64,000 nt of DNA from Planctomycetota bacterium (GTDB lineage Bacteria; Planctomycetota; UBA1135; GCA-002686595). A program made the position numbers and the translations under genes. The notes under the pieces are model-generated. The model searched no databases and was not told where the DNA came from. It worked only from the letters and a program-made list of their open reading frames with translations. Numbering within the stretch: the stretch's first letter is position 1; every line of letters starts with the position of its first letter. Below are positions 50,928 through 59,329 of this stretch, in pieces. The stretch lies in NCBI GenBank assembly GCA_016709875.1, contig JADJLZ010000009.1, positions 124,001 through 188,000 of the forward strand, in the 5' to 3' direction.

Positions 50928-52337
50928 ATGCACGAAGCTGACTGCTCCTGCCACGTCCCCGGTCGCCGCGAGCTCCTGCGCGGGATCGGCGCGGGTTTCG
51001 GCATGCTCGCGTTGCGCGGCCTCGTCGATGCGCAGGGCGCTGCGCGCCCCTCGCCGCTCGCGCCGCACAAGGGCGCCCTGCCCGTGCGCGCCAAGCGCGT
51101 GATCTTCCTCTTCATGCACGGCGGGCCCTCGCAGATCGACACCTTCGACTACAAGCCGCTGCTCGAGCGCGACGACGGCAAGCCGCTGCCCTTCGCCAAG
51201 CCGCGCATCCAGTTCGCGCAGACGGGCAACCTGATGCGCTCGCCCTGGAAGTTCGCGCAGCACGGCCAGTCGGGCGCCTGGGTCAGCGAGCTCTTCCCCG
51301 AGGTCGCCAAGCAGGTCGACAAGTTGTGCTTCCTGAAGTCGCTCTGGGGCTCGAACCCCGCGCACGGCGGCGCGCTGCTCAAGATCCACACCGGCTCGGA
51401 CAACTTCGTGCGCCCGAGCATGGGTTCGTGGGTCGTCTACGGCCTGGGGACCGAGAACGAGAACCTGCCCGGCTTCGTCACGATCTGCCCCACGCTGGGC
51501 CACGGCGGCGTCAACAACTGGTCGAGCGCCTTCCTGCCGGGGATCTACCAGGGCACGCCGATCGGAAACGCGAGCGTGCCGGCCAAGCAGGCCACGATCC
51601 GGCACCTCGCCGACACGCACGGCTCGCGCGCCGAGCAGCGCGCCGAGCTCGATCTCCTGCAAGAGGAGAACCGCGAGCACGCCGCGCGGCGCGGCCCCGA
51701 CGACGCGCTCGAGGCGCGCATCGAGTCCTGCGAACTCGCCTTCCGCATGCAGCTCGAGGCCAGCCGCACGCTCGACGTCGAGAGCGAGTCGGCCGCGACC
51801 AAGGCGCTCTACGGTATCGACGACCCGCTGACCGAGAACTTCGGGCGCCAGTGCCTGATGGCGCGGCGGCTCTCGGAGTCGGGCGTGCGCTTCGTGCAGT
51901 GCTCGCACAGCTACAAGTGGGACCAGCACGAGAAGCTGCGCGAACTGCACGCGCAGAACGCGCACGAGGTGGACAAGCCCATCGCGGGATTGCTCGCCGA
52001 CCTCGAGTCGCGCGGCCTGCTCGAGGACACGCTCGTGCTCTGGGGCGGCGAGTTCGGGCGCACGCCGACGGTGCAGGGCTCGGACGGACGCGACCACAAC
52101 CCGCACGGCTTCACGATGTGGATGGCCGGCGGCGGGGTGAAGCCCGGCTTCAGTTTCGGTGCGACCGACGACTACGGCTTCTACGCGGCGGAGGACAAGG
52201 TGCACGTGCACGACCTGCACGCCACGCTCCTCGCGCTGCTTGGGATCGACCACGAGCAGCTGACCTACCGCTGGGCCGGCCGCGACTTCCGACTGACGGA
52301 CGTCGAGGGCCGGATCGTCTCCGAGATCTTCGCCTGA
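50928..52337 (+). CDS. DUF1501 sulfatase-related protein with Tat signal
   Basis: The 469-residue protein has a twin-arginine N-terminus (RRELLRGIGAGFGMLALRGL), so it is exported folded. The DUF1501 pattern follows: RVIFLFMHGGPSQIDTFDYK, FLPGIYQGTPI, NFGRQCLMARRLSESGVRF, LVLWGGEFGRTPTVQ and GRDHNPHGFTMWMAGGGVK. This family relates distantly to the alkaline phosphatase/sulfatase fold, with probable metal ligands in the DHNPHGF and GGEFGR blocks. It is co-transcribed with the PSCyt1/DUF1549/DUF1553 gene, its standard partner in this phylum. Confidence 0.93.
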   Translation: MHEADCSCHVPGRRELLRGIGAGFGMLALRGLVDAQGAARPSPLAPHKGALPVRAKRVIFLFMHGGPSQIDTFDYKPLLERDDGKPLPFAKPRIQFAQTGNLMRSPWKFAQHGQSGAWVSELFPEVAKQVDKLCFLKSLWGSNPAHGGALLKIHTGSDNFVRPSMGSWVVYGLGTENENLPGFVTICPTLGHGGVNNWSSAFLPGIYQGTPIGNASVPAKQATIRHLADTHGSRAEQRAELDLLQEENREHAARRGPDDALEARIESCELAFRMQLEASRTLDVESESAATKALYGIDDPLTENFGRQCLMARRLSESGVRFVQCSHSYKWDQHEKLRELHAQNAHEVDKPIAGLLADLESRGLLEDTLVLWGGEFGRTPTVQGSDGRDHNPHGFTMWMAGGGVKPGFSFGATDDYGFYAAEDKVHVHDLHATLLALLGIDHEQLTYRWAGRDFRLTDVEGRIVSEIFA

Positions 52338-52346
52338 GCGCGCCGC

Positions 52347-53588
52347 TCAGCGGCGCGGGATCGCGGACTGGCCCGGGCTCGGGATGCGCGAGCCGGCGAG
52401 CGGCGTCGGCGCGGGAGCCTGGGCGTGCGGCAGCGGGCCGCGCGGCGAGGGAGCGCCCATCGCCGCTTGCGCCGGGCCGCCGATCAGCGGTTCGGTAGCG
52501 GCCTCGTCCTGCAGCGCGAGACTGATCTGCGCCTGCTGGCACTTGCGCAGGAAGTCTTCCTTCTGGATGCACTTGCGGTAGGCCTCGTTGGCGTCCACCG
52601 CGCCGCTCAGCACGAGCTCGAAGAGCGCGTCGTTGAGCTGCTTGCAGCCGATCTTGCCGTTCATCTGCATCAGCGAGGGGATCTGGTGCGTCTTGCCCTC
52701 GCGGATGTTGGCCGCGATGCCCGAGTTCACGATCAGCACCTCGAGTGCGGCGACGCGGCCCCCGGTGGCCTTCTTGAGCAGCGTCTGCGCGACGACTCCC
52801 CTGAGCGACGAGGCCAGCATCGTGCGCACCTGCGACTGGCGCTCGGCCGGGAACTGGTCGATGATGCGGTCCACTGCCGAGTGGGCGGTGGTCGTGTGCA
52901 GCGTGCCGAAGACGAGGTGGCCCGTCTCGGCCGTCTCGATCGCGATCTCGATCGTCTCGAGGTCGCGCAACTCGCCCACCAGGACGATGTCGGGGTCCTC
53001 GCGCAGCGCGGCGCGCAGCGCGCGCTTGAAGCTCTCGGTGTGCTGGCGCACTTCGCGCTGGTTGATCAGGCACTTCTTGGGCGTGTGCACGAATTCGATC
53101 GGGTCCTCGATCGTGATCACGTGATCCGAGCGCGTCGTGTTCACGTTGTCGATCATCGAGGCCAGCGTGGTCGACTTGCCCGAGCCGGTCGGACCGGTGA
53201 CGAGCACGAGTCCCTTGGAGAGCTGGCACAAGTCGAGCACGGACTTGGGCAGCCCGAGCGACTCGGCGCTGGGGATCTTGGTCGGGATCAGTCGGAACAC
53301 GCCGCCCGGGCCGCGGTGATCGCGGAACAGGTTCACGCGGAAGCGGCCGACGTCGGCCAGCTCGTAGGCGAAGTCCGTGTCGAAGATCTTCTGGTACTCG
53401 TGCTTGTTCCCCTCGGGCGCGATCTCGAACAGGATGTTGAGCATCTGTTCGGCCGTGATCGGCGGGCAGCCCTCGACCGCGACCATCTCGCCGTCGAGAC
53501 GGAACATCGGGACCAGGGAAGAGGTCATGTGCAGGTCGGACGATCCGGTCTGCACCATGCGTTGGAAGAGTGAGTCGATCCAGGCCAT
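52347..53588 (-). CDS. pilT: type IV pilus retraction ATPase PilT
   Basis: The 413-residue protein has the PilT N-terminal domain (SSDLHMTSSLVPMFRLDGEM), Walker A VTGPTGSGKST, the Asp box VITIEDPIEFVHTPKK, Walker B PDIVLVGELRDLETIEIAIE and the His box HLVFGTLHTTTAHSAVDRI. These define a secretion ATPase of the PilT/PilU subgroup, which drives pilus disassembly at the cytoplasmic face. The last 45 residues are a Pro/Ala-rich tail absent in typical PilT, possibly flexible. No other pilus gene is visible in the window. It stands convergent to the DUF1501 gene, nine bases away. Confidence 0.94.
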   Translation of the reverse strand: MAWIDSLFQRMVQTGSSDLHMTSSLVPMFRLDGEMVAVEGCPPITAEQMLNILFEIAPEGNKHEYQKIFDTDFAYELADVGRFRVNLFRDHRGPGGVFRLIPTKIPSAESLGLPKSVLDLCQLSKGLVLVTGPTGSGKSTTLASMIDNVNTTRSDHVITIEDPIEFVHTPKKCLINQREVRQHTESFKRALRAALREDPDIVLVGELRDLETIEIAIETAETGHLVFGTLHTTTAHSAVDRIIDQFPAERQSQVRTMLASSLRGVVAQTLLKKATGGRVAALEVLIVNSGIAANIREGKTHQIPSLMQMNGKIGCKQLNDALFELVLSGAVDANEAYRKCIQKEDFLRKCQQAQISLALQDEAATEPLIGGPAQAAMGAPSPRGPLPHAQAPAPTPLAGSRIPSPGQSAIPRR

Positions 53589-53689
53589 GGCGATTCCGCG
53601 TGGGTACTCGGGGGCGGTCGGAACGGGCTTCTTCGGTCCGGCCGTCCCCCCGTCTTGAGGCGCTTTGGGATCCCCTCCGCGCCCGGGCG

Positions 53690-56242
53690 CTAGGAGCGGT
53701 CCAGGCCCTTGCGGCGCGCGAGAAGCAGAGCGCAAGCGCGCACCTGCTCAGGTCCCAGGCGGTGCATCTGCTGTGCCAGCGTGCGCGCGGGGTCGAGCTG
53801 TGGGTAGGCCGCCGCATCGCGCACGAGCTCCCGGTCGAGCACGCCGAGCAGATCGGCGAGCACGCGCGCGTAGCCCGCCGCGTGCGGAGTCAGGCTCGAT
53901 CCCAAGTCCCCTTCGGCGGCGTCGAGCACCTGCGCCAGCGGCAGCCGCGGATCCTGTGCGTCGCACAGCGCGATGAGCTGCGCGCGGTACTCGAGCATCT
54001 CCATCACGCGCTGGGGGGACCCGCCGCAGTCCAGGAAGAAGCCCAGCGCGCGCGGCAGATGGCGAGCGAGCGGCAGGAAGCGCGTGCGGTCGCACAGGTG
54101 GCCCTCCTCGTGCGTGCCGGCCACGTCGACGAGCTCGTCGAGTCCGGGCAGCCCGCCCGAGGCCAGACGCGCAAGGCGCACGCGGTCGCCCTCGCCGAGC
54201 AGCGCGCCGCTCGCGCGGCGCATGCGCGAGAGTTCCTCTTCGTCGTGCGCACGCAGTTCGAAGCCGCGGAACTCGAGCAGTTGGGCGCGCCGCGCCGTGC
54301 CCGCTTCGCCGCCGTACTCGTGCGCGAGCGCGCGCCAGTGCGCCTGCTCGCCGCGCAGCGTGTCGACGTCCAGCCAGTAGCCCTCGTGCAGCGCCGCTCC
54401 GGCGATTCCCGCGCCCAGGCGCGCCGCCTGCGGCTCGAGATCCGCGGACTCGCACAGCGCAACCGTGCCGGCCCAGGGCACTCCCAGGTGCGTGCCCGAA
54501 CGCCACTCGAGCGCGAGCAGCGGCAACAGCGCGCCGTCGGGACCCGCGCCGCGCATCTCGCCGAAGATCCCGAAGCGGTGCAGGCGCAGGAGGTCGGCCG
54601 CCAGCCCGGGAACGGGCGCGCCCTCGCGGCCCAGATCGGCCTGCTCGTCGGCCTTGGAGAAGCGCGGGCCCGGGTGCACGAGTTGACCGACGAAGCCGAA
54701 GCTCAATCGCGGCGAATCGACGAAGCCCGCGAGAGCGCCCGCGGGTCGCGTCGGCGCGAGCAGCGCGTCGAAGCGCGCGAGCAGCCCGTCGAGGTCGCGG
54801 ATCGGTGCGCGCGCCGCGCGCAGCAGCGCTCCCGAGTCGCTCGAGGGCACGCCCAGGTCGGCCAGCAGCGCCGCGCCGCTGCGCTCGCGGTCGGCCTCCA
54901 GCAGCACCCGGCGCAGGCCCGAGAACGCGGAGAGGGCCGCGAGCGAGCGCGCGTCGAGCGCCAGGGCCCGCTCCAGGTCCGTGCGCGCCAGCGCGCCGGC
55001 CACCTCGCGCGCCTCGGCGAACCAGCCCGCGTCGCACAGCGCGTCTGCGAAGCGGCCGAGCGCTTCGCTTGGAGCCGCAGTCGCACCGAGCGCGCGCGCG
55101 GCGCGCACCACCGCGCGCAGGCGCTCGTCGCGCGGGAGCCCATCGGGCGCGCGCGCCCCCGCGGGCAGCTCCGCGAGCCAGCGCTCGACCGCCTGCGGGC
55201 CCTCGCCGGCCGCGAAGCGCGCGCGCCGGAGCAGCGCGGTCTGCGCTGCGCCCCCTGCGGTGGCTTGCGCGCGCTCGAGCAGTCCGAGTGCGAGCGGCGT
55301 GGGACCGCTCTCGAGCAGGCTGCGTGCCCGCTCGCGGTCGCGCGCGGGCGAGGAACGGCGCGCCAGCGCACTCGCGAGCTCGAGCAGCCGGCTCGGTTCG
55401 CCGAGCGAGGCCGCGCGCAGCAGCGCGGCGAGCGCGGAGACCTCGGCCTCGGCGAGCGGCTCGGTACCGAGCAGTTGCAAGCCCTCGTCGTAGCCCTCGC
55501 GCACGCGCTCCGAGCGCGAGCTCTGCAGCAGCCGCGAAGCGCGCAGCACACGCAGCGCCACGCGCTCGGCGGCGGGCGCCTCGGGGGCCGCCAGTCGCGC
55601 CTCGAGCCGCACGAAGGCCTGGTCGTGGTCACCCGCCGCGAATTCCAGCCGCGCGAGCGCCGCCACGAAGTAGCCGCGCTCGTAGGAATCGCGCGCGCGC
55701 GCCAGCGCAGCACGCGCGTGCACGAGCGCCTCCTGCAGGTGCTGCTCGGAGCCCGCGGACCAGGCCAGTCCGTTGTGGGCCCAGGCGAGGTTCGGATCGG
55801 CGCGCAGCGCGAGCTCGAAGCGTCCGCGTCCAGCGCTGCCTTCGAGCCGACCGGCGAGGTAGAGCGTCCCCGCGTCGCCCGGATCGCGCTCTAGCTTCGC
55901 GCGTTCCCGCTCGAGCGCCTCGGCGCCGCGCAGCTCGTCGCGCTCGAGGTCGTCGAGCAGGCGTTGCGGCGCCACCCAGCCCGGTGCGCGCTCGAGCGCG
56001 CGCTCGAGTTCCTCGCGCTCCCGCGCACTGGCGTCCTCGTGACCGGGGAGTCCGCGCTCGCGCTGGTGTTCGACCGCGCGCTCGAGCGCCGCGGTCGCCT
56101 CCGGCGCTACGGGCGCGACGCGCAGCGGCGGCGCCACCAGGCACGCGCCGCCGGCGAGCACCGCGCAGGCCACGAGAAAGGCGCCCGGGAGCCAGGCCAG
56201 GCGCGCGAGAGAGTCCCGGGTTCGTTCCTGGCGCGGCTTCAT
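53690..56242 (-). CDS. large TPR-like membrane-anchored protein with an HEEGH motif
   Basis: The 850-residue protein has a basic N-terminus and a hydrophobic helix (AWLPGAFLVACAVLAGGACL), so it is exported or anchored outside. Residues 50-330 hold degenerate TPR-like helices (ELALRADPNLAWAHNGLAWS). The C-terminal third has HEEGHLCDRT at 711-720 and a Glu at about 751 (MLEYRAQLIALC), which would fit a zinc-binding HExxH+E arrangement of a gluzincin. A His-containing LTPHAAGYARVL follows. I do not recognise the family. The gene is long, coherent in codon use and flanked by pilT, but no shared function is shown. Confidence 0.75.
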   Translation of the reverse strand: MKPRQERTRDSLARLAWLPGAFLVACAVLAGGACLVAPPLRVAPVAPEATAALERAVEHQRERGLPGHEDASAREREELERALERAPGWVAPQRLLDDLERDELRGAEALERERAKLERDPGDAGTLYLAGRLEGSAGRGRFELALRADPNLAWAHNGLAWSAGSEQHLQEALVHARAALARARDSYERGYFVAALARLEFAAGDHDQAFVRLEARLAAPEAPAAERVALRVLRASRLLQSSRSERVREGYDEGLQLLGTEPLAEAEVSALAALLRAASLGEPSRLLELASALARRSSPARDRERARSLLESGPTPLALGLLERAQATAGGAAQTALLRRARFAAGEGPQAVERWLAELPAGARAPDGLPRDERLRAVVRAARALGATAAPSEALGRFADALCDAGWFAEAREVAGALARTDLERALALDARSLAALSAFSGLRRVLLEADRERSGAALLADLGVPSSDSGALLRAARAPIRDLDGLLARFDALLAPTRPAGALAGFVDSPRLSFGFVGQLVHPGPRFSKADEQADLGREGAPVPGLAADLLRLHRFGIFGEMRGAGPDGALLPLLALEWRSGTHLGVPWAGTVALCESADLEPQAARLGAGIAGAALHEGYWLDVDTLRGEQAHWRALAHEYGGEAGTARRAQLLEFRGFELRAHDEEELSRMRRASGALLGEGDRVRLARLASGGLPGLDELVDVAGTHEEGHLCDRTRFLPLARHLPRALGFFLDCGGSPQRVMEMLEYRAQLIALCDAQDPRLPLAQVLDAAEGDLGSSLTPHAAGYARVLADLLGVLDRELVRDAAAYPQLDPARTLAQQMHRLGPEQVRACALLLARRKGLDRS

Positions 56243-56298
56243 CACTCGCCAGACTAGCAACGGTTGCGCGAGGATCGAGAGCGCGCGAGACTCGGGAC

Positions 56299-57429
56299 AT
56301 GGCTCCCCTGCTCCAGACCGGGTTGTGCGCCGCGCTCGCCCTGCTTCCCTTCGTGCAGTCGGGGGGCAAGGAGCGGGGGCGCGACAAGAAGAAGGAGCCT
56401 GTGGCGACGCGCCTGGAGTTCGCGACCGGCAAGCTCGCGCAGGCGCGCCAGACCGCGCGCGAGCGCAACCAGGGCCTGCTGATCCACATCCTGCTCGTCG
56501 ACATGGAAAAGGAGAACGTGGAGTACCGGCAGAAGTTCCTCGCCGACCCGGCTGTGATCGCCGCCTGCGACCGCGTGCTCGTGCTGGTCAGCGACAATGG
56601 CAAGCACGCCTCCACCAGCGTCGAGGAGACCGTGGACGGCAAGAAGGAGAAGCGCGAGGCCTGCTCGATCTATCCGGCCTACTCGACCTGCGCACAGCAC
56701 CAGCAGAACTTCAACGACCTGGCGCTGGAGTACCGCTCGGAGGACGGCAGCCTGCACTGCCCCCAGACGATCCTGCTCGCGCCCGACGGCAGCCTCGTGA
56801 AGCGCATCGACATCTCGGGCGTCGGCGAACCAGCCGAGCTCCTCGCGGGACTCGAAGAGCTGCGCGCCAAGTTCGGGCCGGGCCTGGGCGAGGCCGAGTG
56901 GATCGAGGTCTCGCGTGCGCTCGAGGAAGCGCGCGCGGCGCAGGCGGCGAAGTCCTGGGCGACGGCGCTGCGCAAGTGGTCGCGCATCCGCGAGATCACG
57001 CCGCTCTCGGCCTACGGCGCGGAGGCGGAGAAGGCGCTGCCCGCCTCGCGCAAGGGCCTCGACGAGGAGCTCGAGCGCACGGCGGCCGAGCTCGTACCGG
57101 GCAAGGCCGCGGCCGCGTGGAAGAAGCTCGCCCAGCTGCAGCGCGCCTGTGCGGGGCTCGAGGTCGAGAAGGAGATCGAGCTGCGCCTCAAGAAGGCAGA
57201 GCGGCGCAAGGACATCGCCGAGGAGATCGCCGCGGTCAAACTCGAGGCCGAGGCGGAAGCCCTGCTCGCCAGCGCGCAGGAACTCGCCGACGCAAAGAAG
57301 GAGAAGGAGCTCGAGCGCGTCGTGCGCAAGCTGCTCGGCAAGCGCTACGCCGCCACACCCGCCGCGGAGCGCGCGCGGGCGCTGTGGCCCGAGTGGGCCC
57401 CCGCCGAGGAGAAGCAGGGCGGCAAGTAG
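56299..57429 (+). CDS. secreted thioredoxin-like protein with C-terminal coiled coil
   Basis: The 376-residue protein has a short signal peptide, then a charged segment and a region of thioredoxin-like fold (GLLIHILLVDMEKENVEYRQ, RVLVLVSDNG, CPQTILLAPDGSLVKRIDIS). The usual CxxC is not present; isolated cysteines occur in EACSIYPAYSTCAQHQ. Residues 220-350 are Lys/Glu/Ala-rich helices (for example EEIAAVKLEAEAEALLASA). It resembles Planctomycetota proteins annotated thioredoxin-family without an active site. Role unknown. It is convergent with the first PQQ-type gene, with a gap of 12 bases. Confidence 0.78.
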   Translation: MAPLLQTGLCAALALLPFVQSGGKERGRDKKKEPVATRLEFATGKLAQARQTARERNQGLLIHILLVDMEKENVEYRQKFLADPAVIAACDRVLVLVSDNGKHASTSVEETVDGKKEKREACSIYPAYSTCAQHQQNFNDLALEYRSEDGSLHCPQTILLAPDGSLVKRIDISGVGEPAELLAGLEELRAKFGPGLGEAEWIEVSRALEEARAAQAAKSWATALRKWSRIREITPLSAYGAEAEKALPASRKGLDEELERTAAELVPGKAAAAWKKLAQLQRACAGLEVEKEIELRLKKAERRKDIAEEIAAVKLEAEAEALLASAQELADAKKEKELERVVRKLLGKRYAATPAAERARALWPEWAPAEEKQGGK

Positions 57430-57441
57430 CGCCCTGCGCGA

Positions 57442-59247
57442 TCACCAGGTGATCGTGAGCATGCTCGAGACGTTCCAGGTGCTGCCCGCGGGCGCGCTGC
57501 AGTAGTTCGGCGCCGGATCGCGGTAGTACGCCTGGTAGCGGCGCACGGCGCCCGAGAGCGGGAAGATCTGATCGCCCAACTGCGACGAGCGAACCGTGAC
57601 CGAGGCCTCGCCCACCTCAGGCGCGTGCGCCACGCCCGCGCTCGCGTGCTTCACGTAGAGCAGCTTCTGCACGCCCGAGACACACAGGAGTCCATCGCCG
57701 AACACGGCGCCGGCCGGGTTCGCGGCGTCGCCCTGCAGGAAGATCGTCAGCACCGAGGGCAACTCGCCCGAGCTCACGAGCACGACCTCATCGTTCGCGG
57801 GGTCCCCGGCGCCGTCCAGCCGCGCCCCGCCGGTCGCGTCTGAGTTCTCGCAGCCGCGGCCAGCCGCTCCGTTGTTCGCACAGGGGCAGGCGGTCGCCGT
57901 CGTGCCGTCACCAAAGCAGCTGGGCGTCGCCAGCGTCGGCTCGCACTCGTCGAGCACGCCGTTGCCGTTCCAGTCGTGGCTCGCGCCGCTTGCAAGGTCG
58001 CAGCCGTCGTGCACGCCGTTGCCGTTGCAGTCGACGATCGGGCCGGGGACGAGCTTGAAGACCTCGCCGCCGAGATCGCACACGTAGAGCTCACCCGCGG
58101 CGTCCTCGCCGAAGGAGCTGATCGAGGAGATCGAGAGCCCGCCGCCCGGCGCGAGTTCGGTCGTGCGATCGGTCAGGTGCTGGGTCGAGGTCCCGTCCCA
58201 CTCGAAGCTCCAGATGTGCGCGGAGCAGTAGTCGGCGAAGAAGTACAGGCCCTGGAAGCTGCACATCGCGCTGCCGTGGTAGCGGTAGCCGCCGACGACC
58301 GTGCAGTTGCCCCCGGTGTGCGGGTAGGCGTGCACCGGCGGAGTCAGCAGCGGACCGTTGCACACGCAGCCGCTGAGGCCCGTGCAGTTGTTGCCCTCGG
58401 TGCAGCGCCAGCCGAAGTTGAGGCCGCCGACACCCGCGGGCACGAAATCGACCTCTTCGATGGCGCCCTGGCCGACGTCGCCGATCCACTGGTCACCGGT
58501 CAGGCGGTCGAAGGAGGCGCGCCAGGGATTGCGCAGGCCGTAGTGCCAGATCTCGGGCAGCGCGCCGGTCACGCCGAGGAAGGGGTTGGTCGGCGGAATC
58601 GCGTAGTTGTTGCCGGTGTCGGCCGGGAAATCGTCGCCGTCGATGTCGATGCGCATCTGCTTGCCCAGGCGCGAGCCGAGGTTCTGCGCGTTGTTCGAGG
58701 GGTCGTTGCCCGAGCCGCCGTCGCCGGTGTCGATGTAGAGGTAGCCGTCGGGACCAAAGCCGATCCACCCGCCGTTGTGGTTCGAGAAGCTCGGGTGATT
58801 GATCGTCATCACCGTCATCGCAGACGTCGGATCGGCGCTCGTCGAGCTCGTGAACGGGGCGTTCGCCCGGTAGCGCACGACGCGGTTGTTGCCGCCGGGG
58901 ATCGTGTTGTAGACGAAGAAGTAGCCGTTGTTTGCGAAGTCAGGGTGGAACGCGAGGCCGAGCAGTCCTTCCTCGCCTCCAGCCTGGATCGAGGTGACCG
59001 TCAGGTACGGCGTCGCCTGCAGCACGGGCGGGTTCTGCGTCAGGTCGAGCAGGCGCAGCCGCCCGGTCGAGCCTGAGCCCTGCTCGATGATGAACAGCCG
59101 ATTGAAGTCGCCAACCGGTGCGCTGACGCCCACCGGGCTCGAGACGCCGGAGGCGACTCGGATCGTGTGCATGCTGCTCTGCGCTGCGAGCGGCCCGGCG
59201 AGCGCGGACAGGACGATGGCTGTGGATCGGAAGCTGCTGCGGAACAT
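57442..59247 (-). CDS. secreted PQQ glucose/sorbosone dehydrogenase-like protein, paralogue 1
   Basis: The 601-residue protein has a signal peptide (to about residue 22) and GGGGAG-like sequence 8 bases upstream of its ATG. The beta-propeller part matches soluble PQQ glucose dehydrogenases: GLAFHPDFANNGYFFVYNT, NHNGGWIGFGPDGYLYI with the presumed catalytic His, and YGLRNPWRASFDRLTG with the Arg that contacts PQQ. A calcium-site-like stretch follows (DCNGNGVHDGCDL, DWNGNGVLDECEP), then a 150-residue Cys-rich C-terminal region from CFGDGTT to SSMLTITW. It would oxidise sugars extracellularly; electrons may go to cytochromes, but substrate and PQQ supply are unknown. Confidence 0.87.
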   Translation of the reverse strand: MFRSSFRSTAIVLSALAGPLAAQSSMHTIRVASGVSSPVGVSAPVGDFNRLFIIEQGSGSTGRLRLLDLTQNPPVLQATPYLTVTSIQAGGEEGLLGLAFHPDFANNGYFFVYNTIPGGNNRVVRYRANAPFTSSTSADPTSAMTVMTINHPSFSNHNGGWIGFGPDGYLYIDTGDGGSGNDPSNNAQNLGSRLGKQMRIDIDGDDFPADTGNNYAIPPTNPFLGVTGALPEIWHYGLRNPWRASFDRLTGDQWIGDVGQGAIEEVDFVPAGVGGLNFGWRCTEGNNCTGLSGCVCNGPLLTPPVHAYPHTGGNCTVVGGYRYHGSAMCSFQGLYFFADYCSAHIWSFEWDGTSTQHLTDRTTELAPGGGLSISSISSFGEDAAGELYVCDLGGEVFKLVPGPIVDCNGNGVHDGCDLASGASHDWNGNGVLDECEPTLATPSCFGDGTTATACPCANNGAAGRGCENSDATGGARLDGAGDPANDEVVLVSSGELPSVLTIFLQGDAANPAGAVFGDGLLCVSGVQKLLYVKHASAGVAHAPEVGEASVTVRSSQLGDQIFPLSGAVRRYQAYYRDPAPNYCSAPAGSTWNVSSMLTITW

Positions 59248-59329
59248 GGCGGATCTCCCCGGGTCCTCGGATGACACTACGCACTGAGCGTAGCCGCCGG
59301 TCGCGCTTCCGCCAAGGCGCGTGTCCGGC

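Noticed and set aside
47357..51142. Minus-strand open frame of about 1261 codons
   Set aside because: It is the shadow of the PSCyt1/DUF1549/DUF1553 gene, whose plus-strand motifs are unambiguous.
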